DNA from: Gemmatimonadota bacterium | GTDB lineage: Bacteria; Gemmatimonadota; Gemmatimonadetes; Gemmatimonadales; GWC2-71-9 | Length of the DNA stretch: 9,471 nt | Direction of reading: 5' to 3' | NCBI GenBank assembly: GCA_003220975.1 | Contig: QHTX01000144.1 | Coordinates: forward strand, 1 to 9,471 | In this document: in pieces, positions 1 to 4,901 of the stretch | How the letters are laid out: each line of letters starts with the position of its first letter | How positions within the stretch are numbered: position 1 is the first letter of the stretch | The notes under the pieces: model-generated | The model's input: the letters and a program-made list of their open reading frames with translations, nothing else | The model's database searches: none | What the model was told of the DNA's origin: nothing | Made by a program: the position numbers and the translations under genes

Positions 1-254
1 TGCTCCGCCACCCAGGGCGTGCGATACAGCTCGGCGAGCGACCGGGCGCGCGCGATCGAGCGCTCGTCGAGGGGCTCGGAGAGCTGACCCAAATAGTCGT
101 GCAGCAGCAGCGTGTAGCGCTCCCGCATCACGGGCCACCACGGATCGCTCGCGGCCGGCGGGTCGGCCATCGCGAGATGGTCGATGCCATCGGCGCGGGC
201 CAGCTCCGCGCCCAGGTGCGGATTGTAGAAGGCGCCCACCATGAGCTGCGTCAT
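1..254 (-). CDS. DUF692-like TIM-barrel protein (possible multinuclear iron peptide-modifying oxidase), N-terminal part
   Basis: Only the first 84 residues are in the window; the gene runs off the left edge. The ATG at 254 lies 10 nt after the reductase stop, so it is the third gene of the peptide operon. The segment YTLLLHDYLGQLSEPLDE (about residues 54-71) followed by the helix SLAELY and then TPWVAE resembles the first strands of DUF692 proteins, where a strand ending in Leu-His, a Ser-x-Pro-Leu-Asp turn and a strand ending in Ser-Glu-His supply metal ligands. DUF692 (MNIO) members such as MbnB and TglH use iron to oxidise cysteines of RiPP precursors, which fits the Cys-containing small peptide upstream. 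The first strand (DHLAMADPP) lacks the usual Glu-Asn ligand motif, so this would be a divergent member. Another xylose-isomerase-like TIM barrel is the main alternative. The assignment rests on motif memory over a short fragment. Confidence 0.6.
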   Translation of the reverse strand, partial: MTQLMVGAFYNPHLGAELARADGIDHLAMADPPAASDPWWPVMRERYTLLLHDYLGQLSEPLDERSIARARSLAELYRTPWVAE

Positions 255-264
255 CAGTCGTCCG

Positions 265-1396
265 TTATCCGGTGTCCGTAACTACTAACCCCTGTTCGGC
301 CAGTTGGTCACAAAACACCTTGACCTGGGCGGCAACCATGGGCTTTTCCCCGCGGTCGGTCCAGGCCGCCGCGATCGCCTCGGCGCTCGCCGTCCCGTCC
401 AGTCGCTCGATGATAAAGCGCTCGCGCTCGCCCCATGTGGCCGCCTGCGCTCGCAGCGCGTCTGTCGCGTGCGGCAGCCGGAAGGCCTCCGCGACGAGGG
501 CATCAACCTCCGCCAGGGTGTCGGGTGTCAGGTGTCGGGTGCCAGTGAGATTCTCATCCACCTGCGCGGCGTTCCGCGCTCCGGCCAGGACGATTCCGAC
601 TCCCGGCCGGGCGAAAACCCAGCCCAGCGCGAACGCTGGGAGGGACAGCTCGAGGCGGCGGGCGATGGGGCGCAGCCGCTCGATGACGGCGCGGCGGCGC
701 GTGAATTCGGGACCCCGAAACCAATAGATCCCGCGCCGGTGGTCGCCGGCCGGGAACTCCGGGGAGGCCGCGTACTTCCCGCTCAATAGCCCGGCCGCGA
801 GCGGCCGGTAGGCAAGAAACGCGAGACCGCGCTCCCGGGCGACCGGCAGCTGGCGCTGCTCCACGTCGCGATCGAACAAGTTGTACGGTCCCTGGTAGGA
901 GACCACGGGCGCGAGCTCGAGCGCCCGGGCGATCTGCAGGTGCGTGGTGTTGCAGAGGCCGATCGCGAGCGCTTTTCCCTCTTCTTGGAGCGCGTGGAGC
1001 TTCTCGAGCTGCCACTCCCACCGGTCCAGCGCTTCGTGCAGCTGCACGAGGTCGACATGCTCACGCTGCAGGCGGCGCAACGAGGCTTCGAGCGACCGAC
1101 GCGGGTCGTCGTGGGGGCCGACCTTGGTCGCGATCGCGACTCGCTCGCCGTGCGCGGAACGGCTTGATGGCCGCGCCGAGCAGCGTTTCCGAGCCGCCGT
1201 GACCGTAGGAGGGCGCGGTGTCGAAGAAGGTGATCCCGCGCTCGACGGCGCGCTCGACCGCGGCGCGGCGCGGGCCCTCATCGTCCGGCGCCCCCCATCC
1301 CTCGCCCCCCACCGCCCACGCGCCGAACCCGAGGCGCAGCTCGGGCAGCGTGAAACGCAGAGGGGGCCGGACGTCAGTCCGGGCCCCCGGGTGCAT
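265..1396 (-). CDS. Aldo/keto reductase with C-terminal PqqD/RRE-like tail, interrupted by a frameshift
   Basis: NAD(P)H-dependent oxidoreductase of the aldo/keto reductase superfamily, presumably cytoplasmic. The N-terminal part reads LRLGFGAWAVGG, then FFDTAPSYGHGGSETLLG with the catalytic Asp and Tyr. The rest continues in another frame with VAIATKVG (catalytic Lys), VDLVQLHEALD (catalytic His), GLCNT, FLAYRPLAAGLLSGKY and the cofactor-binding segment VGIVLAGARNAAQVDENL. The tetrad is complete, but the frame breaks once at about 1147-1162. The barrel ends near residue 320. A tail of about 55 residues follows (bases 265-435), containing IIERLDGTASAEAIAAAW and VFCDQLAEQGLV, which resembles the C-terminal half of PqqD-type RiPP recognition domains. 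The ATG at 1396 has AGGAG 8 nt upstream and lies 15 nt after the small-peptide stop; a TTG directly precedes it. A role in reducing a peptide intermediate is inferred from context only. Confidence 0.85.
516..543. repeat. Four 7-bp tandem units inside the reductase gene
   Basis: On the plus strand the units are GGGTGTC, GGGTGTC, AGGTGTC and GGGTGCC, directly abutting. On the coding strand they encode the turn GTRHLTPDT before the last barrel helix. A 7-bp unit is not a multiple of three, so gain or loss of one copy would shift the frame. In the present sequence the frame through the repeat is intact. Confidence 0.8.
1147..1162 (-). other. Frameshift junction in the aldo/keto reductase gene
   Basis: Upstream of this interval the reductase is read in the frame giving SETLLGAAIK; downstream it is read in the frame giving GERVAIATKVG. 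Both halves match the family and both frames stay open across the junction. One extra base or two missing bases explain the shift; loss of one CG from a CGCG run in the minus-strand text (CGG CGC GAG becoming CGG CGA G) would do it. No heptameric slippery sequence is evident, so a sequencing or assembly indel or a real mutation is likelier than programmed frameshifting. Confidence 0.8.
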
Positions 1397-1411
1397 CAAG
1401 CCGCTCCTGCT

Positions 1412-1504
1412 TTAGGAGTGGCAGGTGGGGACCAGCTCGCTCGTCTCGACGATCTCGGGACGATGACAGCTGGGGACGAGCTCCTGCATCTCGACGATCT
1501 GCAT
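1412..1504 (-). CDS. 30-residue two-repeat peptide, candidate RiPP precursor (ELVP-x-Cys-His)
   Basis: Below the usual ORF length cut-off, but it has an ATG with a perfect AAGGAGG Shine-Dalgarno 5 nt upstream and a good promoter before that. The 30 residues hold two copies of a 12-residue motif with a period of 15: IVEMQELVPSCH (residues 3-14) and IVETSELVPTCH (residues 18-29), joined by Arg-Pro-Glu, with a single Ser after the second copy. Each copy ends in Cys-His (C13-H14, C28-H29). Synonymous third positions differ between copies (CTC/CTG, TGT/TGC, CAT/CAC) while the motif residues stay the same, which suggests selection on protein sequence. The stop is 15 nt before the reductase start, followed by a DUF692-like gene, the arrangement expected of a RiPP operon. 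There is no long leader; the Glu-rich first segments may serve in recognition. I do not recognise the family. The cysteines, perhaps with the neighbouring histidines, are the likely modification sites. Confidence 0.75.
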   Translation of the reverse strand: MQIVEMQELVPSCHRPEIVETSELVPTCHS

Positions 1505-1509
1505 TACTG

Positions 1510-1516
1510 CCTCCTT
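1510..1516 (-). promoter_or_regulatory. Strong Shine-Dalgarno for the 30-residue peptide
   Basis: On the minus strand AAGGAGG is followed by five bases (CAGTA) and ATG. It fully matches the anti-Shine-Dalgarno and decides the start of an ORF otherwise too short to call. It is one of the two best ribosome binding sites in the window, consistent with high expression of a precursor peptide. Confidence 0.85.
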
Positions 1517-1546
1517 GAAAGGGCCAGGAAGACGGCTGTCTGGTCA

Positions 1547-1575
1547 ATCCTACGGGTTGCCGTCACACCCGTCAA
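1547..1575 (-). promoter_or_regulatory. Sigma70-type promoter for the peptide operon
   Basis: On the minus strand, TTGACG (1570-1575) is separated by exactly 17 bp from TAGGAT (1547-1552). Transcription would begin near 1540, leaving a leader of about 36 nt before the peptide ATG at 1504. The site lies in the 91-bp gap shared with the divergent methyltransferase operon. On the plus strand only a weak candidate is visible (TTGCCG at 1557-1562, 17 bp, TAACTC at 1580-1585), which overlaps it. Confidence 0.7.
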
Positions 1576-1595
1576 CCGGTAACTCTCAAGCCTCC

Positions 1596-2534
1596 ATGAT
1601 CCCGATTCACGCGCTGCTGACGGAGAACGCTCTCGCCGAGGAATTCGTTTCCGCGTTCCACGCGCGGCGCCTCCCGGAGAAGTTCTTCTACTGGTTCCCC
1701 CTGTCCGTACGGGCCTGGCTGGCGCTGTGCTCGGACGGCGCGTACCGCAACTTCGTGCGGTCGCGCTCGCTCATCGCACGGTCGGCCGCCGAGCTCGCCC
1801 GCTTGTTCCCGCCCGGCCCGCTCGAGGTCCTGAGCCTGGGCGCGGGCCAGGGAGACAAGGACCTGATCCTGCTGGAGGCGCTGCGCGAGCACGGCGTCCG
1901 CGTGTCGTACGTGCCGGTGGACACAAGCCAGGCGCTGCTGGAAATGGCGTGCGGCGGCGCGTTGCGCGCCCGCTTCCCCGCGCAAGGCATCAAGGCGGAC
2001 GTCACGCGGGCGGAGCACCTGGCGGCGCTCGCCCCCGAGCCCGAGACGCCGCGCCGCCTCGTCCTGCTCATCGGGAACACGCTCGGCGCCTTCGACCCGC
2101 TCGCCGCCGCGCGCCAGCTGGCGCGGCTGCTCCGCCCCGGCGACGGCCTGCTCGTGGACGGTGAGATTTACGCGGGCGACGCGACCGTCGCGGGCTACGA
2201 CAATCCGCTCAATCGCCGCTTCGCCTGGGCGCCGCTCCACGCCGTCGGGATCCGCGACGCGGACGGCGACCTGGTGTTCGAGGCGAAGGACGACCCGCGG
2301 CTTCCCGGCCTGCACCTCATCCCGAAGCACTTCCGCGCCCGCCAGGACGTCGAGGCCCAGACGGGTGGCGAGGTGTTGCGCCTCGCCCGCGGCGAGCGGC
2401 TCGACATGAGCCACTCGTATAAGTACGCCGCGGACACCTTCCTCCGGATTCTCTCCGACGCCGGGCTCGCGGTCCGCTGGCAGGGGCGGAGCGATGATGA
2501 GCGCTTTCTCATGGTCTTCGCCACGCTGGCATGA
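1596..2534 (+). CDS. EgtD-like SAM-dependent amino-acid N-methyltransferase
   Basis: 312 residues, resembling the histidine-specific methyltransferase family (EgtD type, Methyltransf_33), which transfers up to three methyl groups from SAM to an amino acid alpha-amine. Visible motifs are LSLGAGQGDKD (79-89, SAM motif I), YVPVDTSQALLE (105-116, acidic loop), LIGNTLGAFDP (158-168), a strand GLLVDGE (184-190) and the C-terminal SHSYKY (272-277) followed by FLRILSDAGL. In EgtD, as I recall it, histidine is held by an Asn in a GSTIGN segment and by Glu and Ser in an E-x-S-x-K-[FY] segment. The corresponding positions here appear to be Ala and Ser, so the substrate may not be free histidine. The ATG at 1596 has no Shine-Dalgarno, so translation may start near the transcript end; the in-frame extension back to 1515 looks non-coding. 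It is the first gene of a six-gene chain and overlaps the ATPase by 4 nt. No EgtB-like sulfoxide synthase is present. Confidence 0.8.
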   Translation: MIPIHALLTENALAEEFVSAFHARRLPEKFFYWFPLSVRAWLALCSDGAYRNFVRSRSLIARSAAELARLFPPGPLEVLSLGAGQGDKDLILLEALREHGVRVSYVPVDTSQALLEMACGGALRARFPAQGIKADVTRAEHLAALAPEPETPRRLVLLIGNTLGAFDPLAAARQLARLLRPGDGLLVDGEIYAGDATVAGYDNPLNRRFAWAPLHAVGIRDADGDLVFEAKDDPRLPGLHLIPKHFRARQDVEAQTGGEVLRLARGERLDMSHSYKYAADTFLRILSDAGLAVRWQGRSDDERFLMVFATLA

Positions 2535-3277
2535 CTGCGGCGCTCGAGGTGCGGGGGCTCGGGTACGAACTGCCGGGGAAGAGGGAAGGGGGAAGGGGCG
2601 GTCACCTCGTCCAGGACGTCTCGTTCACCGTGGCGGCGGGTGAGACGCTCGTACTCTTGGGCCGCAGTGGATCGGGGAAGACCACGACCCTGAAGCTCAT
2701 CAACCGGTTACTCGAGCCCACCGCCGGCGAGGTCGTGGTGGCGGGGGAGCGCGCGGCCGGCGTTCCGGCGACGCAACTGCGCCGGCGGATCGGCTACGTG
2801 ATCCAGGAGATCGGACTGTTCCCTCACTTCACTGTGGAGCGGAACGTCGGGCTGGTGCCGCGGCTCGAGGGCTGGCCGCCGGCCCGGATCGCCGCGCGGG
2901 TGCGCGAGCTGCTGGCGCTGGTGGGCCTCGACCCCGGCGGCTTCGCGGGGCGCTACCCCCACGAGCTGTCGGGCGGGCAGCGCCAGCGCGTGGGCGTCGC
3001 TCGCGCCCTCGCCGCCGACCCGCCGCTGCTGCTCCTCGACGAGCCGTTCGGCGCGCTCGATCCCATCACGCGGGTCGAGCTGCAGCGCGAGTTTCAGGCG
3101 CTCGAGGGACGGCTCGACAAGGGGATGGTGTTCGTGACCCACGACGTGCGCGAGGGACTGCTGCTCGGCACGCGGATCGGGCTGATGCATGAGGGGCGGC
3201 TCGCGTTCCTGGGGACGCCGCCGGAGTTCCGGGAGAGCGGCCACCCGGAGGTGCGGAAATTCCTGGAGGCGGCGTGA
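2531..3277 (+). CDS. ABC transporter ATPase, quaternary amine (betaine/choline/ergothioneine-type) uptake
   Basis: 248-residue cytoplasmic ATPase that would power import through the next two gene products. It has Walker A GRSGSGKT (44-51), a Q-loop Gln at 92, the signature LSGGQ (146-150), Walker B LLLLDEP (166-172), D-loop GALD and switch His at 204 in VFVTHD. The Walker A context TTTLKLINRLLEPT and the segment IGYVIQEIGLFPHFTVERNV are typical of the OpuC/ProV/OsmV branch. It lacks the C-terminal CBS pair that senses ionic strength in OpuCA-type ATPases. A Gly/Arg-rich insertion (about residues 16-24) between the first strands is encoded by a G-run-rich stretch. The ATG overlaps the methyltransferase stop (ATGA), so it is probably translationally coupled. 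Confidence 0.9.
   Translation: MTAALEVRGLGYELPGKREGGRGGHLVQDVSFTVAAGETLVLLGRSGSGKTTTLKLINRLLEPTAGEVVVAGERAAGVPATQLRRRIGYVIQEIGLFPHFTVERNVGLVPRLEGWPPARIAARVRELLALVGLDPGGFAGRYPHELSGGQRQRVGVARALAADPPLLLLDEPFGALDPITRVELQREFQALEGRLDKGMVFVTHDVREGLLLGTRIGLMHEGRLAFLGTPPEFRESGHPEVRKFLEAA
2575..2598 (+). other. Potential G-quadruplex motif in the ATPase coding strand
   Basis: Four runs of three or more G (GGGG, GGG, GGGGG, GGGG) are separated by loops of four, two and two bases (AAGA, AA, AA). This meets the usual quadruplex pattern on the mRNA-like strand, about 45-70 nt into the ATPase gene. It encodes the extra Gly/Arg-rich loop. The motif is seen directly; any effect is inferred. Confidence 0.6.
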
Positions 3278-3915
3278 CCGATCTCGTGCAGTTCTACGCC
3301 CGCAACTCCCAGGAAGTCTGGGGCCTCGTGGGCCAGCATCTCTCCCTGGTGGCGATCTCAACGGGGATCGCCATCGTCATCGGCATCCCGCTCGGCGTCG
3401 TCCTGACCCGCCGGCCGGCGTGGCGCGGGCCCGTGCTCGGCCTCGCCAACGTGTTCCAGACGATCCCGAGCCTGGCGCTCTTCGGCTTCCTGATCCCCCT
3501 GCCGCTCATCGGGGGGATCGGGGCCACGACGGCGATCGTCGCGCTGGTGGTGTACGGCTTGCTGCCGATCGTGCGGAACACCTACACGGGGATCGCCGGC
3601 GTCGATCCCGCGGTGCGCGAGGCGGGCCGAGGGATGGGGATGACCGACTGGCAGCTCTTGACGCTCGTCGAGCTGCCGCTCGGCTTCGGGGTGATGCTCG
3701 CCGGGGTGCGGGTGGCGACGGTGGTGAGCGTGGGGACGGCGACGATCGCCGCCGCGATCGGCGCGGGCGGTTTGGGCGTGTACATCTTCCGCGGCGTGGC
3801 GATGGTGAACGACACGTTGATTCTCGCGGGCGCGGTCCCGGCCGCGCTGATGGCGCTCGCGGCGGACGGCTTGCTCGGGCTCGCGGAACGGCGATTCGCT
3901 TGGCGAGCGAAATGA
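3274..3915 (+). CDS. ABC transporter permease, quaternary amine uptake
   Basis: 213-residue inner-membrane permease of the BPD_transp_1 fold with about five or six hydrophobic segments. The segment FQTIPSLALFGFLIPL (about residues 62-77) is the hallmark of OpuCB/OsmW/YehW-type permeases. The cytoplasmic EAA coupling loop is VREAGRGMGMTDWQLL, and GTATIAAAIGAGGLG follows in the last third. The GTG start overlaps the ATPase stop by 4 nt (GTGA), with GGAGG 5 nt upstream inside the ATPase end. The length is normal for a stand-alone permease, unlike the permease-binding-protein fusions of EgtU type, and the binding protein is the next gene. The substrate is probably a betaine-like compound. Confidence 0.9.
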   Translation: MTDLVQFYARNSQEVWGLVGQHLSLVAISTGIAIVIGIPLGVVLTRRPAWRGPVLGLANVFQTIPSLALFGFLIPLPLIGGIGATTAIVALVVYGLLPIVRNTYTGIAGVDPAVREAGRGMGMTDWQLLTLVELPLGFGVMLAGVRVATVVSVGTATIAAAIGAGGLGVYIFRGVAMVNDTLILAGAVPAALMALAADGLLGLAERRFAWRAK

Positions 3916-4901
3916 GGGATCCGGGTCGGGGGGACACCCGGGCTGAGAGCCCGGGCTCGGCCGGGTGTGCGCCCTGTAAGGGCGCAGCTCGAGCCGAGCG
4001 CGCCCTCTCAGGGCGCGGATCACACGCGGGGACCACGATCGTACGGTCGCTGTCACTCCTGCTATTCATACTCGCCAGCTGCACCCGCCGCGAGCGCGTC
4101 GTCGTCGGGTCCAAGAACTTCACGGAATCCGACCTGCTCGGCGAGATCGTGGCGCAGCAGATCGAGCGGCGCACGAGCCTGCCGGTGGAGCGACGCTTTC
4201 ACCTGGGCGGTACGTTCGTGTGCCACGCGGCGATCACGGCGGGACAGATCGACCTGTACGTCGAGTACACGGGAACGGCGTACACCGCGGTGTTGAAGCT
4301 CCCGCCCGTCGCCGATCGCGACAGCGTCTATCACACCGTGGCGCGCGACTACGCGCAGCGCTTCGGGCTGGCGTGGGGCAGGCCGTTCGGTTTCGACAAT
4401 ACGTTCGCCATCGCGGTACGCCACCGCGACGCCACGCGCTATGGCCTCGCGCGCATCTCCGACTTGGCGCAGCTGGCGCCGCGGTGGCACGCGGGGTTCG
4501 GCTACGAGTTCCTCGAGCGCGCCGACGGCTTCCCGGGGCTGGCGCGCGCGTACGGTCTCCGGTTCGCCGCCCCGCCCACCGCGATGGACCTCGGGCTCAC
4601 GTATCGCGCGCTGGCGGAGGGGAAGGTGGACGTGATCGCCGGGAACTCGACCGACGGGCAGATCCGGGCGCTGGACCTCGTGGTGCTGGAGGACGACCGC
4701 CACTACTTCCCCCCCTATGAAGCCGCACTGGTGATGCGGCAGGCCGTGGTCGGCCGGCATCCCGAGATCGCCGCGGCACTCGGCCAGCTCGCGGGCGGCA
4801 TCTCGGACGCCGAGATGCGCCGGCTCAACGCGCTGGCGGACGTCGAGCATCAGGACATCGCGACCATCGCGCGCGACTGGCTGGCCCGGAACGTCCCGTG
4901 A
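3912..4901 (+). CDS. Quaternary amine ABC transporter substrate-binding lipoprotein
   Basis: Membrane-anchored binding protein of the OpuAC/OsmF type delivering substrate to the permease. The hydrophobic stretch SLSLLLFILASC ends in an ideal lipobox (LASC; Cys codon at 4080). The mature part begins VVVGSKNFTESDLLGEIVAQ and continues with IDLYVEYTGTAYTAVL, FGFDNTFAIAVR, IAGNSTDGQIRALDLVVLEDD and YFPPYEAALVM, all typical of this family; about 273 mature residues is normal. The start is unusual. The only ATG is at 3912, overlapping the permease stop (ATGA) exactly like the other junctions of this operon, but it leaves about 44 residues before the signal peptide, encoded by a palindrome-rich stretch. 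There is no ATG, GTG or TTG between it and the lipobox in this frame. Either the element inserted in frame after the start, or translation begins at a non-standard codon near 4035-4050. Confidence 0.88.
   Translation: MRDPGRGDTRAESPGSAGCAPCKGAARAERALSGRGSHAGTTIVRSLSLLLFILASCTRRERVVVGSKNFTESDLLGEIVAQQIERRTSLPVERRFHLGGTFVCHAAITAGQIDLYVEYTGTAYTAVLKLPPVADRDSVYHTVARDYAQRFGLAWGRPFGFDNTFAIAVRHRDATRYGLARISDLAQLAPRWHAGFGYEFLERADGFPGLARAYGLRFAAPPTAMDLGLTYRALAEGKVDVIAGNSTDGQIRALDLVVLEDDRHYFPPYEAALVMRQAVVGRHPEIAAALGQLAGGISDAEMRRLNALADVEHQDIATIARDWLARNVP
3934..4016. repeat. Cluster of three small perfect hairpins (REP-like)
   Basis: Hairpin 1 is CCCGGGCT-GAG-AGCCCGGG (3937-3955). Hairpin 2 is GCGCCC-TGTAA-GGGCGC (3969-3985). 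Hairpin 3 is GCGCCC-TCTCA-GGGCGC (4000-4016). Hairpins 2 and 3 share identical 6-bp stems with 5-nt loops. An alternative outer pairing ACACCC (3934-3939) with GGGTGT (3963-3968) encloses hairpin 1. They lie directly after the permease stop, within the presumed leader of the binding-protein gene. They could stabilise the upstream mRNA, lower binding-protein translation, or be a dispersed repeat unit. Confidence 0.8.

Noticed and set aside
1412..1504. CRISPR-like or simple DNA direct repeat explanation for the peptide repeat
   Set aside because: There are only two units, 45 nt apart, with differences mostly at synonymous positions. The conservation is at protein level and is accompanied by expression signals.
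1515..1595. N-terminal extension of the methyltransferase frame
   Set aside because: It overlaps the promoter and Shine-Dalgarno of the divergent peptide operon, and its residues do not resemble the family; ATG 1596 fits better.
1572..2414. 280-codon minus-strand frame opposite the methyltransferase
   Set aside because: It has low-complexity Arg/Ala/Glu composition and lies antisense to a gene with clear SAM motifs.
3189..3911. Upstream open frame continuous with the binding protein
   Set aside because: It is Arg/Gly/Asp-rich out-of-frame text of the ATPase end and permease; the real gene begins at the coupled ATG or later.
3916..3990. CTGAGA followed by GC-rich stems between permease and binding protein, reminiscent of a TPP riboswitch
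   Set aside because: The rest of the THI-box is missing: no ACCTGAT-like second conserved core and no AGGGA end. The CTGAGA falls in the loop of a simple 8-bp palindrome.
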